Shown here: positions 40,401-55,400 of the stretch, in pieces
Layout of the letters: each line of letters starts with the position of its first letter
Position numbering within the stretch: position 1 is the stretch's first letter
NCBI GenBank assembly: GCA_040954595.2
Contig: CM082576.2
Coordinates: forward strand, 8,494,001 to 8,558,000
Direction: 5' to 3'
Source of the DNA: Balanoglossus misakiensis
Taxonomy: Eukaryota > Hemichordata
DNA length: 64,000 bases
Translations under genes and position numbers: made by a program
The notes under the pieces: generated by a model
Database searches by the model: none
The model's input: the letters and a program-made list of their open reading frames with translations, nothing else
What the model was told of the DNA's origin: nothing

Positions 40401-43400
40401 GAGACAGAGACAACACAAGTCTTGCAATATAAACACAATGTTCACTGGTAGATTATGTTGGCACTCATACAGTTTAATGACACTAACATTGGGTATATCA
40501 AATGTTTATAATGTTTCATATAATGTGACCAAAATTTGTGAAAATTTAACATCAGACGATAATCAACACGCTGGCGGCTATCACGTTTAACTTGCAAGTT
40601 GTAAATTATTTATTTCTTAAAACCAAACTTTATAAGATCATTGCCAGTGTCTGAAACTTGCCTGTGGTGACATGTCGGTAAAGCCTTTTTACGTACGCTC
40701 TTTTTCATTCCAAACCACAAAGATACAAGAAAGACATAGCTAATGGGGCTTTAATGGGACTGGGTGCTGCAAGTTTAGGCACCCTATAGTATAAATCAAT
40801 GTAATTTCTGCAGAATTGGCAGGAGTCTCTGAGATAAAAACTGCATCAATGTACACCAGTCTGTCTTTCCACCCGGGGAATACTTTCAATTCAACGTTCA
40901 TCCTAATCTTCCAGTTTTCACCGTTTCATACAAACGCTTGATACAGTTCAGACAGCGTGGATTCTAGATATCTCGCTGAGCTGAGGAGCAGGAGGTGAAG
41001 AACCGTGCGATTTACTTATCAGCCACTGAGGTTAATTTCGAGTTTACTCCCTGTCACAGAGACCCATGACTTCCCCACAAAGGCTGCAACAGCAGTAGTA
41101 ATCTGAATTGAATTTTGCAATGCAAGGGTTGGGTGGGTGCGGATTTTACAGTGATTTTCGCCAAGTGTAAAAGCAGTCACAATAGATACTTTATCATGAT
41201 TCCAGGTCAGTTTTCCATTGAAAGTGACTCCTCCCCCCTCCTCCTTTCCTCCTGCAGTGACTGCTGATAATCCTACTGCACATCTAACGTTTAATCACAC
41301 CCAACAGCAGAATCCTTGCAGAAGACCTCTCTGTCATGAATATGTATACCCTGTGTAATTCTTATGCACATCATAAACAGCATGCTAACAGGTGAAAATA
41401 TATCCCAATTTTTTTTTTCAGAGTCTACTTTCAATGCATTTCAAAACTTATGATGATACTTTTTTTTTGCTTCAAAGGGGGCAGGCTTCCAGTAGGAGTA
41501 CGGATCCCAGGTAATAAACTCACTCATGGCAAAACATCGATCTAGCGTCGCAAATCTCAATCGTGTACCTGTGAGCAGATATCAAATACTTCATATTGAG
41601 AGCAAATAATTCATGACGGGGGTAAGAGCTATTTACCGTGATCATTCTCTTTGGGGTCGTTGTCGTAATCCTTCCCCAGCAAGTTGTACTGATTGGCGAG
41701 TTGGGAGATCTTCGCCGATGTTCCCAGCCGGTCGAAATCTTCCTCCTCCTCGTCCTCCTCAAAGTCCTCCATGTTGCCAATGTCTTGCTGGTAACTCATG
41801 ATGCTGGCCAGACTCTGCATGTCGTCATCGCTGAACAAGATTATAAAAAACAAATAAATAAATAAATATAAATAAAAACGGCTGCCAATCTCAGTGTAAG
41901 CCGGAATCACAGGCTGGGTTGGAATTGGCAAGACGTTTAGGAAACGTCTGAGTGTCAGGCAGGCTGACTTAATATTGATACCGACTTCGAAAAAGTATGA
42001 TAGTGTCCATGAGTTTATCTTGATTAAGAATTGCATTAAAGATTGTGCAGATATCAATTTGACTTGAAATGACAACATTCTGTTTCAGTCTATAAATTAT
42101 GCACAGCAGCAAAACTCCTATATCAAAATTCTCTCTTCTAACACTGCTTTTATTAGAAAATTCTCTCATTCAAATCAATTAAACTTGCCAGCCAACATAT
42201 ACAAATGTTGTTACATTGATAAAGTTGTTAAAAGTTTGAAAGTGTTGAATTGTGAATGATACATTTACACATTCAAGAGCAACATCATTGGAGTATACTG
42301 CCATTACTCATGAATATTCATTAACTGTGTTTTGAGACGCGCCTTCCTGATTGGCTGTGATGCATTTTCGGCAAAACTTGATACCCCACAGAACTTTTTT
42401 CTCAGACGGAAAAGAAAAAAAGAAACAAGAATCGAGGGAAAGTCCGCTAAAGACTCAAATCAAAAAGAAGCCTCATTTACAACTGACATTTTCCGCCACT
42501 GAGGATTAGTGAGCATCCCTTGCTCCCCTCTGGGAAAAAAACTCACGTGGCAAATCCTTCCTTGAGCAGAACACATGATATGGTCACACTGAGTGCAGCA
42601 GCGACACACTTCTTGGTGAGGGCTTTGAAACCTATTTTCGCATTGGCCTGCGACGGCATGACACTGGCGTATTGCTTCATGTTGATGTGTTGCTCGGCGA
42701 TCTTCTTCTTCTTTCCATTTTTGGCAACCTGCGGCGGGAGAAAGGAGGTGCACGGTGTTATTAAAAGTATTCTGAGTGAAGTTAGTGAAGTTGCAATCAC
42801 ATATTCAAATGAAATGCAACATCAAGAAACGTTTCATAGACTCAAGCTCTGGTGAGATAGACCCGTCCCTGCCCTTCAAAGACAGAGTAGAGTTCATGCA
42901 CTCACTGCTCCATTTTGCATATGTGTGCAGATAAACCCTCAAGACTTTGCTGAGAAAATGAATTTTCCACTGTGAGATTACTTAGGTGAAGTTGGATATT
43001 AATCTGTGTGCGGAACGTGGCCTTCACTTATTTGAATAATCAAAACAAACTGATAATACCCAGGCCAATATAAAAACACTGTTAAATTAGTTACAAATTT
43101 TTTAAACATTATATTTGACTATTCCATAAGATACCGGTATATGATAAAATCTTTATGGCGCCGATATATATTTTGGCATCCTGTACGGCTGAAGAGCCCT
43201 CCCAAAGGTTGGGTCCTTAAGACATACAACCTTGGGTGCCAAAAGATGCATCAGAACCATAAAGATTATTAAAATACATCAGTTACACACTGATCTACCC
43301 CTTCGGTGAGATCAGTGTCGTCTGTGAAGTTATCCTTGACACGATTGAATTTGAGCAACTTCTACAACATTGAGATACATAATTGATATGGTGGGAAAGT

Positions 43401-46400
43401 ATATCACAAAGATGTTCATGTTCAAACGTGAGAAAATTAAATGTCATATCACGTAAGGTTTCGCTAGCGGAGGAGGCCTTTCGTTTCGATCTACACCCAG
43501 TATTCTTCTGCGAGTTGCTCTCAAAATGGGCAGTATTTACTGGACAGACCAACCAATGCCTAATTAATCAATGTCTATAAAAAATAATCTCATAAAACTT
43601 GCCATCTATCAGATAATACAACACTGACTACAGACAGGGTTTGGGGGACAGGGTACACTTTCCCCAAAATCTGTGCAAAAATTTGGAGAAACCACAAAAC
43701 GGGTGGCGTTAGCATGTACACAACACACACACAAACCCTATGATGATGTCAGCCAAAACCAGATTTTTTTTTGCGAACATCTACAATATGAATCTTCACT
43801 GTGGTGAGCTATATGGGTCACATGGCCATGAACTGTTTACCCTGCTCCCACAAGAAACATCATTGTCTTTTTTTTTAACCACAAGCATTCCCATTGGATT
43901 TGTTTTAATTAAAAGTGAGCGTGTCCTCCTTTTTGAGGGGGAAATTATATAGTTCATACTCGGTGCAGTGTCTTGGCTGTTTGAATCAGTCGTATTGTAT
44001 GCAGCCCCTCAGTGTGTTCAGACACAAAGGGAAAAGCGAAGGTTTCCTTCCTGTCTCTTTTTTTTTCTTTCCGTCTTCACTCCGCGCAGAAGAAGCTTCA
44101 TTTAATATTGAAGAAATACACCCAGAGAAATTTCCACTTACATCTTCAATAACAAAAGTCCATTCCTTGTCTTCGTATTCCGCTTCTGGCCGATTCTCCT
44201 GCAAACGAGAGACGACATCTCGTCAAACAAATGAAGTTTACCGTGATGCTTTTTTTTTTTGCACTGCTTGAAGGGAGTGAGTTCTCCTGGGAGGACCACG
44301 CACACAGACCCGTTCTTTCATAGTTTTTTTTTTCTGATTCGCCAGCATCTCAAGTGATGTACAAAACCAGTCAACCCCCCCCCCCCCCTCAACAGTGCAT
44401 ACTCCTTCAGGAGGTAGAATTGGCAAGAGCAACAGTTGAAATTTGTAATGATTGAAAGATAGGAGCCAACATTCTGCACAGAATGAAAAAAAAAACCATA
44501 GCAGACATGTGGGCTCAAAGGCATTATTACAGCGATCCAAACAGTCGGAACTTTCCAAAATAGGGGCACGAGCTGAAATGGAAAGCTAGGGAGTAATAAA
44601 AAAATATTAACTATACTGTTAAACTTTCCTCAACTCTTTGATGATTTTGAAGCAAATTTCTTGATTCATTATATTTCTGAGATACATTTAGGTCAAAAAG
44701 TAGCCTATTCTAACATCTTAACTGAATTATTGTTTGATATGAAACCGCTAAATAATGGCTGAAGAGCTATCACAAAATCATGCACATTAATTATAGACAA
44801 AAAAATGAAAGTGATTTTTTAATTATAAATAAATGATAACAACTGTTACATCGCTTGCAGTGGTATCTCTCGGTCCCCCTCCCTCTTTTCTCTTATCCAG
44901 TTTAAAAACTTTGCAGTCTATCATATTTCACAAAGGTGATCCCACAACGTCTTTTGCACTTTTCTATTGAGTGGACTCTGAAATGAAGATTTCACCAAGC
45001 AATGAATTTTTCATACCTCCCATATGTGTACAACATGAAATATTTCTAACAATAACATGTCGGCTATTTAAGGAGAGATTTGTTGTTTTCATTTACCTTG
45101 AAGAGGGTGACTTGTACTTCTAGATTCTCTGGCACGGTCCACAATACGCTGCCCCTGTAAGGATCCTGAATACCTGGGACCCAGCTGTGTACCTGAAAGA
45201 GCACAAAACAAGGTGATAACTTATCCCCATATAAAAGTACATTTTCTGAAAGGAAAAATAAAACTACATCTTCTGAAAGGAAAACAAATGATTCTTGACT
45301 ATTCCAAACAAGGCTCTCTGAAAAAGCATGAGACCACGTTATCAAAGGGGCAAAATCAAAAAAATCTCAAGCTTTAATCTTGTGATAAATTGATATATTA
45401 AACTCACTTCGGTGACTTTCCTCCTTCCTCTTCTTGTCCATACTATTCTTAATTTATTCGGCTGCCTGGTGAGGTTGAAGCGGTGAGAAAAACAAAACAG
45501 AGAAGGGCAGAGTTTAGCAAGAATCATTCGGCAATCACTAACACTTTAATTTTTCTTCCACTGCAAGGATTATACAACTTGTGAACTCCCAAAATCTGAT
45601 TGATGTAAATACAGTTGTATGATGTGTCAAATCGACTAGAAGTACAATGTATTCAGAACTTCCAACAAGTTAAAAGTTGCAAGGTTTTTGGGAAAAAGAA
45701 GACAAGTTAAGTTTCAACAAAAAAACTGTCAAACAACACACATTGCTGTAGTGTTAGTTAGCAATTAAGCATGTTCGGTTGTGCAACTCAGTGAGCAGAT
45801 TCTTTCGTACGCATTTAGAGCTGTTAAGGGAGTTGTCTGTTCTCTAAGTATCACTCAATCAACACTACACCTCTGTGCCTACAGCTTTTTCTTGTCTAAA
45901 CTACACATACATCTCTCCCCTATTTTGCAAACACAGACTGCACATTGTAATGTTGAACTTTGCGTAAACGAGCAACCGTGTCAATATGAACATGCCACAA
46001 GTGGGCAGCCCAATGGTCTCCTGTTAAAAGTTTAGGTTTTGTCTGTGGGGCTGGGTTGTTTTTATTAGCCCATACATTACATGGACCGAGGAATTTTTCA
46101 GTTAATTGCACCGATGAATGGGGATCGTGCCGGGAAATCAATCAGTCGCTTGGGCTCTCTCTTTTTTTCTTGAACGCCCTCACTGGAGGAGGCCAGGAGA
46201 CATCTCGTGCAAGTCACATGGGCATTGTTTTGACGCGCAAACCAGGCCGGGTGGAGGTCGATCAATCGGTCTCTTTACAGACAGGATTTGCGGTGGAAGT
46301 TTCTTATATACAAGGAATACACCGAGACAATTGTCCCAGTGAGATGCAGCGGTTGATCCAAACAAGTTTTTTTTTTGTTTATTTCCCATTCAGTTCAGAG

Positions 46401-49400
46401 CTCACTGTAATCCCATTTTTCTGCAGATGGGGGAAGGAGGAGGGAATGGTGGGGAGGGAAAAAATTCTTGACATTGTTTCGAGGAATGTGTTTGCATACA
46501 CAAGCAAAGAAATGCAGCAGCGAAATGTTTTTGCCACTTGTTGCCTATTTATGCCTTATTTTGGGATCAGGAAATAAGTCGGGATAATTCCCGAAAAACT
46601 TCCCGGAATACAAAAAGAAAGAGAAAGAATGAAAAAGAAAAAAAGAAAAACAAATCCCAGCGATGAATAGCGGGGAGTAACTAAGTACCATTTGTGACGG
46701 AGCGGAGAATCTTCTTAACTTTTCTCCGCGATATGCCCAAACACTTTAATCTCCGCTGAGACAATAGAGATTCCTGAAACTTACAGAGGTAATAATGATG
46801 GGCACTTTGCATGTAACAGTTGCGTTGGAATGTCTACTAATACATACAGAAAAAAAAAATATGCAGGTGTATTCTTGACCAGACAACACTAATAGTTAGA
46901 GGGCGAGAGCTGACCACTCCAGCCCATCACTCATTTTCTCTTTGTTTACATCAGCTGTTGCCAGGGAGACATCCTTGTCATTTCAAGTCTGTGGGAATCC
47001 TTATCTATGGGTCCTTTGTCTGACCATATGTCATGTTTAAGATTGGCTAATCTTCCAGCCGACTCCAATTGTTTCGGAAGGACTGACAGTCTGTGATTGT
47101 ACCGATCGCAATTTCGCGATTCCAACAACCGCCACAAATCTATATTAAAATAAAAAAGTCTGGACCTGTGTTCTGGCAGTTTGACTAATTGGCACATATG
47201 AAACAATATGGGTACTATTTTTAGGATCCGAGGGTACAGAAGAACTTCGACTCTAACAAGGTCTGAGCGTTCGTTCGCCCTCGCAATTGACGTTGTCCAC
47301 CTTCAAAACATACTCGCAGCAGATTACATAACCGAGCTGCCCTATTCTGCTCATTTCCAATTATCTGTACATGAAAAGTGGGCTTATTTTCGCATCAACT
47401 GCTCCGTTATACGCCATTGAACTTTTTCCGTCCGTGTTTTCGCATCCATTGTGTGCTGGCATTGTGCCGCGTGAATGGAGAAGTTTGGCGATCAACTCCC
47501 ACCTCACAATATCATGGCTGGTTGAATGTTGTCGCTCTTCATAGCCGACACAATGACTAGTCCGATTCTTTCATTTTATTTATTTATTTATTTTCAATGG
47601 GTTGCGGAGGACAAAAAAATCCCCTTTCAACTTGGGCTACAGTTGAGCGCAGAAACTTTTCACACCTCATGACTATTAGTCAGCAGAAGAAAAAGATACA
47701 CAAGATTGGCTTTATGGCATATTTTTATGGAGAAGGAATACCAGTATTCTCTGTGATTGCATTTTAAATAATAATATTCGCCTCATCTTTGAGCAAAACA
47801 AAATGAATGTTATCACCCAAGGACTAGACAAACTCACTTCATAATAGTAGACATTACGACAAAATACTTTCATTACATGTATGTCACGACCTGGGATGTT
47901 GTGATTTCTTGTTTGAAAACTGAATTCGTAATGTATCTTCTCATCAAAAATAAAACACACTGCCAAATACATCACTTTATTGGAAAGAGACAACCCATTT
48001 CCATGGATACAGGGTAGGATTCTGTTTTCAATATTACCACCCTTCTCAACAGGCCATATTCATCTACCCACGTTTATTTCTGATGATGAACAAGCACGCT
48101 GCTAACACTGTGACAGTAAATGTTGACAATATTTATCTCCAGTGCTGCAACTAATCCGAGAAACAACAAGCAGTCAACCCACTACTGTTTTGGATCCACG
48201 CCAAAACACGATCCAGTCTAGACATCAATTGAATGTCTTTTTTCGCCATGCACTACTACATTACGCAGTTTCACCTGTGGAAATAAAGAAGAAAACCCCA
48301 GACAAGAATTCTCTGTGTTTCAACCTGTAAACACCTGTTCCCTGGCAAAGGAGTACGAAGGCACGTACTCTCAGTAGATTTTGGCCCGGGGATGTTTGCC
48401 GTGACCTAAGGTCAAAAAGCTTAACCCCCTTACTATCTCTTACACTTTTCTGTGAAAAAGAAAATAAATACTTTGTCCGGTTGTATGCAGCTGATGCTGC
48501 TGCTGCTGTACATGACATGAAAAATAAATTGGCAAAAGAAAAGTATCTGTAATCCTCTTTGCAGAAACTTGCTCATGAATTTCTCATGTCAGAAAATGCC
48601 AGATTTTTCGTCTTCCGTGCAATAAATTTGCAGAAACCGGCATTTATTAATTTACAATGGCGTAACATGATAGATTAATATTTTTTTTTCACCTTGCCCG
48701 TCCTGTTGGCTAGGATGAAAGCGATTTACGGGGTCAAAAAGTAACCTGGTGCGATGGAGATAGAATGAAGGCACCTGTAAGTCTACCTTGCTTGTGTATG
48801 TAGCAGAGGTTAGGTTTGGTTTGTTTGCGTGTCTAATGACCCCAAAAGCAAAATATTTTGCCTTGTGTTTCTTTCATAAGACGTGCCCTGGTGTTGTACA
48901 ATCCCATCCCAGAACCAAGGTAACACAGATAAATCATGCCTGTTATACTGTTCAAAAAAAAAACACCACACAAAAAAAACACCACCATGAATGGACCTGA
49001 ATAGCCAACCTGGCTCACTTTCACCATTGGCATCAGCTTGGCGCTCGGCCAGCACAGTCAAAACGATGCCGATATTTTCCACAGATCAAAATTTTGAAAA
49101 GACGTTTCTTTTCATTCCATTCATTCGCGGGTCCAAAAAAAAAAAAGAAGACAAAAAATCACTGCATTCACATGTCTACTTTGTGTCAGTGGGGACTTAT
49201 GAAACATGCCAGGCTCTTTGTCAATCCAAACACAAAATGCAAAGCGCCTTTATTTTTTCAAAATTGTAAATATAATTCTATTTAAATGTAACTGTTTGTG
49301 CGCGCGGGACTATTGTAAAAAGTGACCCGGAGGACGGATGCTGACACAGGTTCCCCCTCGGACTCCTCCGCTCCATTGAAAAGCGGCAGCTGTACTCTGC

Positions 49401-52400
49401 TTTTTCATGTAGCCATTAACGAATGGAGATGGCTTTTATGAGCACAATTTTATTGGCTTTTAAAAAGAGGGGGAATACAATTTGTAGCAGTTGTTTCTCG
49501 TTGTAGCAACAAGGCCTGGTTGAGTATCGGTGCCTGTGGACGACCCCCCCCCCCCCCCCTTTTAACAGGCAACAGCTTGGAGTCAGTTTCAAAATCTAAA
49601 AAAAAAATGATGGTGAACATTTAATTATAAGCCATTACATGAATAATTATGGTAATTACTTAGAAACTGTTTCTTTTTACGTACGATAAAGGATTAGACA
49701 AATTTTTTATGAATACCTTCTCCCTTATTAAAAGCGTATTGTTCCGGCCGAGCCATTCCAGGGTTCTGATGTAGGCTTACGTGTAATGTTCTCGTTTTCA
49801 TGGGAATTTAATCAAGGAGATTGGATTTAATTTGGGGGCAAAATTACAGCACACTGCCCACAATGCCAGTAACATCAATTTCCCATGGAAAAATGTCACA
49901 TCATGAGAAAATCTTTTATTAATTGCTTTTTTTCTCTCTCTCTCTCTGCCAACATCATTAATTATACTTCCTATACCGATAGGACAATTTTATTTCCGTA
50001 CAAACTAGATTGAGCTGAACTGATTAGGGTTGTAGTGGTCATGTTTGAGGATTATCTCCTCGTAAGGTTTTTATTCTAAGTCATCTTCATCCAATTTCTG
50101 GATGATTGCAATACAAAATCAAATTCGGGCGGTGGCCTTGTGCACAAGTGGAAGTCCAATTTCTTGTTTTGTTCAGAAATTTACTCAGTCGTTACAAACG
50201 ACTCAGTTCAGTGTAGATGACACTTTAAGTTGAAGGACCCTTTGATGTTTGGCCATTCACTCACACACTGAAGAGTGCTGCAAGAAAATTGTACATCTTG
50301 TTGTCTGAGACACAACAGACACTCTGCTGTCTTTGAACTGAACCAATCTTATTTGTGGATGTCAATGCGCCGTACGTACCCCCCAAAAAACAAGCAATCA
50401 GCCTTTACGGTGTGATATTCAATCCTGTTTTGAGCTACTGACAATCTGGAGAACCACATAATATCATAATAGTCATAATATCACTAGGTTTTATTTCAAT
50501 GTAGTGGATTTAATTATAAATCAGTAAAACTCTGGTAGAGAAATTACAACCCAGTGAACATGTATCAGTAATGTGGGATGACTCACTTTTTCATTGTTCA
50601 TCACAATTAAAAATAAACCCAGACAGCCCCAAAATTCCTCTCCTGCGAAAGGTTTCTTTCACGTAGTGTCAATTGTATCTTATGTAGACGTTTAAAGAAA
50701 TCAATTTCTCCAGCGAATACAGCTAACAGCCGAACACTTGCTTCTTGGGCAAATGTTTATTCACACGGTGGTTGATCAGTAATGAAGTATGCCCTCTACA
50801 GTCCAAATGACAAACCTCTGGTGTGATGAGTATGAGGGATTCAGAGAACGACGGTTGATGAAGGGGTAAATCCCTCATTTTATGTTTCAGGATACTGGGT
50901 TTCAACAGAAATAAAAGAAGTATTAATGAAGAATGACTGAAAACAGCATAGGAATCTTGATGGTTAGAAAGCAGGGTGCACACAGGTCTGCTCTCGTCTG
51001 TGGCAGTGAAGTTGACATGCTTCAATGAAAATTTGTTTTCACGATGGCAGTAATGACACAGACACTAATTTGACAAATTGGGGCACTTCTGAAAATTCCA
51101 CGTAACAGAAATGCCAACTTCTGGAAGCAAAAGTCGAGGGACTTGCATATTTTGTTACAGGCAGCCATATTCATAGAGTTTTGGGATAAGAGAACATCTT
51201 TTCAAGGAGAGAACAATGAAAAGGCTTGTTCTAGATACAGTGACACCAGTGAGGGGGGACTATCACTAGGTTTCTTTCCCCCAGTGACTTGAGTGTGTAG
51301 GTGTACCATCCACAAGATGTGCGATTTGTAAATTACCCCGCCTTTGCCAGGTCTCTCTAACACAGGCACGTTCAGGACTGGCGGCTACAAGTCCGTATGA
51401 GCAGTTGAGCTTGTCACGCCTGGAAAACTTTCTCCCAAGAACACAATGAAGCAGCTTTGAAGCGTTGTTGGGTAGTTTCTTTTTTTTTCTGAACCCAAAG
51501 AAAGGGCTACTTTGCTTGGGGCAAAGGGTGACAAAACAAAACTGCTACAGATTCAACGTATCTACAATGTACCATCCCCAAGCTGGCTTACACTCCGAAT
51601 GAGATTTCAAACTTGCAGGGAAAATCAGTGATTCTTGCATTTTTTGTGCTGGGACAGTGCTCCTTCCACAACGAAATTCCCACAAGCACAGATGACAGCC
51701 ACAAAGCGCTACGGACAGCGATCTTACGGGGGAAAAAAAAGCAGAGTGGCTGCAGTACACAAGTTAACGAAGTTGGCTGAGAGAGCACATTTCTTTGTTT
51801 AGTTTTTTTTGGCACAGGTACAGGGTATAACTGTATTTTTATGAGGTCTTGTGGAGTAGTTTGAAGAAAGCAATGAATGAAGCGACATAGGGATTTGTCG
51901 GACGGACTACATGTCTGCCCTAATAGAGCATGATTTGTGACAAATTGCCCAGTAATTACTTCGCGCTGCCCTGCCCTTCTGCGTCCAAAAACTGACGTGT
52001 GGAAGTGGTGTACGGACATCGTAAATCTTAACCCCTCCACTCAATGCGACAGAAGAAAGTGGAGGAATGAGATTGCCCCGGCTTTTGACTGATGACTTGT
52101 CTGGGCATTGTGATTCAGGGGGGAGGGATTAGTACCGCACAATACACCATGGTTTGTTAGTGTGTGTATACAGTGGTGCGCGAAGCCTGGACTATTTCAA
52201 GCCTGTAAATCGGAGGTGGAGCCTACACTTTTTTTTAACAAAATCACCACGCAATTGGTATTGATCACCGAGGCTGTCTTCCCTTTCACGGCCGCTGAAA
52301 GAGGTACACAGTCAAAAGAAATGCTGCTTGATTGCTGTCAATTTGTAAACTACTTGAGAAATACCTGCCGTGTCACTAGTGATTGCGGCTGACAAGACGG

Positions 52401-55400
52401 GGGGAAGAAGAGAGGGGGCCCAAAGCGGTGCTTCGTTAATGTCGAGGGGGGCAAAGAAAGTTAATTAACTGTGGACGGAGGAGGGGGTGGGACTGCGGAA
52501 GAGGGAGAGGGGTTCAATAAAAGACGAGGGAAAATGAAATAGAACTTGTCAGGCCGGTGTAATCAACCTGGACATAACACTAAACAGGTGAGATGGGCAT
52601 GTGGGTAGGGTCTTCAATTGCAGGTGCATACATTACCGTACACGGCAACTCAGGAAATGCCGGCAGTCGGCTAGAAAACCCAAGTGGCTAATATGGGTTC
52701 TTGGTGTAAGGAACCGTAACAAGTGGTTGGCTGTTAACTTTTGGGTGCCGCAGCGAATTCAAAGGACCCCTTGAAATTCTTTTCACCTGACATCATCCCA
52801 AATAAATTGGGAATCTTCATACACCCCGAGGGCAGACGCGCGCAGAGTGAAATCAAATAAAGAATAAAACACACCCAAATTTCCAATTACCCGTGTAATT
52901 TTCAAGATGCGTCTAAACGATTGGGGCCGGGCCCCAGGTTTGTCCATCACGATGCACGGGGCGCCCCGGACATTCCATGAGTGCATTTACAAGATGATTT
53001 GCTGAATTGTCCTCTTGCCAGTCAAGCCCTTGTTTATGGCTTGTCGTCACATACCTCGGCCAATTGCTTATAATTACACTGGGGGCTTTGAAGTCATTGT
53101 GCCCACCGGCCCGCTCAATGGGGGCTGGCATCAAAAGGAAAGAGGGGGGGGGGGGGGAGGCATGGGAGAGAAGCCCCCCGAGTCAATGGCAGCCCAGCAC
53201 AGCTGTAACAATCACATAATCATAGTAATCAACAACAAAGGCGTATACAAAACAGGCCCTATTAGCATGCATAAACCGGACCATCCCCATTCTCATGCAA
53301 ACGCCGGGCCATTATTGTCCCGATGAGATTACCACAATTCACTTATTTCAAAACTGAAGAAGGAGGGAGAGAGAGAGAAAAGAAGGCGCACAGACATGGT
53401 AATGGGGCAGCTCCACAATTTCAATCATGTCACGCTTCAATTGATCCTTTACTAATTAGCTCTGAATTAAAGAAACATACAATGTCCCGGAGTGGAACAA
53501 TCCGTAGGAATTTTCCTTCATTCACCCTTTTTACACCGGTGATGACAAAACAAAATTAACCCCTTGATAACGCCTGCACCAATAAAAAAAAAAAAAGATT
53601 GCATTCTCTTTTCTTCCGCTGCCCTGGATGTAATTGACAGAACTACTGTAGCCTTCACGGCGAAACAGGCATATTGTGCAAATCTGTCATTACGATGATG
53701 ATCGGCCGCCGAGATTAGTCACTGTCAAGATGCCAGGATGCATCTCTGGGGACACGTGAATGGCAGGAGCATGAATGAAAAGAGAGAGAGAGAGAAAAAA
53801 AAAAGCAGGCAGAGATGTTTTCACTCCATCCAAGTCATCAGTCTGGAATGAAGGGGTGCCATGACAACTGCCAATGCAACACAGAAGTTTTTTTCTTCTT
53901 CTTCAAAGCAGATGTGTACAAACCTTCGAAGGCGCGCACGCACACACAGAGAAAAGAAAACAGGAACTCCTAACAAATCGTTTTCACTTCAGCGCCACTT
54001 TGTAAGCTGTTGTACTAGGGGCATGCCGGCTGGTCAAAAGCAACTGACCTTGCAATTGACTGAATCACATCCTGCTGATGAGTGACAACTGAAGGCAGGC
54101 CAATGCAAAAAAATATAATACAAGTCACGGAATGAATGAATGACAGCTGAAATCAATAGGGAGGTGTCATATCATCATATCAGCTTTCCTCGAGGGGAAA
54201 AGTTAACAGTTGACAAATAAATAAAAAAACTTGAGAAAATTGATTCTTTTTTAACAAGTATGCTCCAGGAAGGGTAAACTTTGTGGATTTTCCAGTCAGT
54301 GGGCTGCAACAGAAGTGTGTAGGTGCTACAACCATTGAACATGGAGAAGGAGTTGTTTCTTTAACCTGTGTTTGACGATAACGGAGTCTTCACAGTTTCA
54401 AGTTAGAAGGTATTTTTAGGATGAGAAGAAATCACAGAAGCAGAAGTGACAGATTGCCGGGGTGGAAAGCTGCGAAAATGCCCCCGCCATCAATCTCTTG
54501 GCACGGACACAACCAGGTGGCTAAAACACTGTTGTGTAAGACACTTCAAAATTAAGTGAAACACTTGTAAGGGATGAGATTGTCACTTTGGGGAGAAAAC
54601 CCCTTTGAGGTGATTATGGCGCTAATAAATGGTTTCTCAATTAGCCGTGTCTTAAATTAGTCTCGCTTTCGGCTCTGGTTTGTTCGACAACACACTTCGC
54701 GCAGCGACTTATCTCACGCGTGAGAAACAACCACTTTTGCAAAAACCGGCTTTCTGTGCAACCAGCAGAGGAAATGTGGGTGAGGCAAGGCAAGAAAAGG
54801 GTCACAGAGTTCAAAAGCCACATTGGTCCATTCTGATAAATGCTGTGTCAAAGATCTTGAGGCTGTTGAGAAAAGTTAATGGGTATAGAGAAAGCCCCAG
54901 AGAGGGAACTGACCATGATTTTCTGGGAAATCCCTCTCGAGTCTGAAAATAAAGGTTTATTGAAAGCAAATGTCAGCATGGATGATGAAACAGCTATGAT
55001 GAAAATATGGAATGCTGGCTTGAATTGTGCCCGTGAGCCGAAAATATATAACTGGACCTCCATATCTGTAAACTTTTGGTTGATGTGAGTCTCTGTCTGT
55101 ACCCACCAGTACACAGTGTGGAAGTCTCTTTTTCCCTATATCCTCAGTGATTACTCCTCCTTCCGACTTTTTGTTATCCAGAGGAGGTAAAGAAATCTGG
55201 CTGAAACAAGCCAGGTATCGCTGTGGTGTTTCAGGATTTAGGGAAAGAGGCTGGGGTACATTAGCGAAGAACAATAAGTGCATACAACTCCATTGGAGCT
55301 CAAGTTGCCCAGTGTTTTCATTTTGCCGGGGCCCTTACCACCTCCAATGAGAGAACCCTGTGTGTATCGGATAAACGACGGCCAGTAACAGTACGGCCGA

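Noticed and set aside
46056-46577. 173-codon plus-strand open frame in intron 1
   Set aside because: No known motif, antisense to EHBP1, and containing homopolymer-derived Phe runs. Treated as chance.
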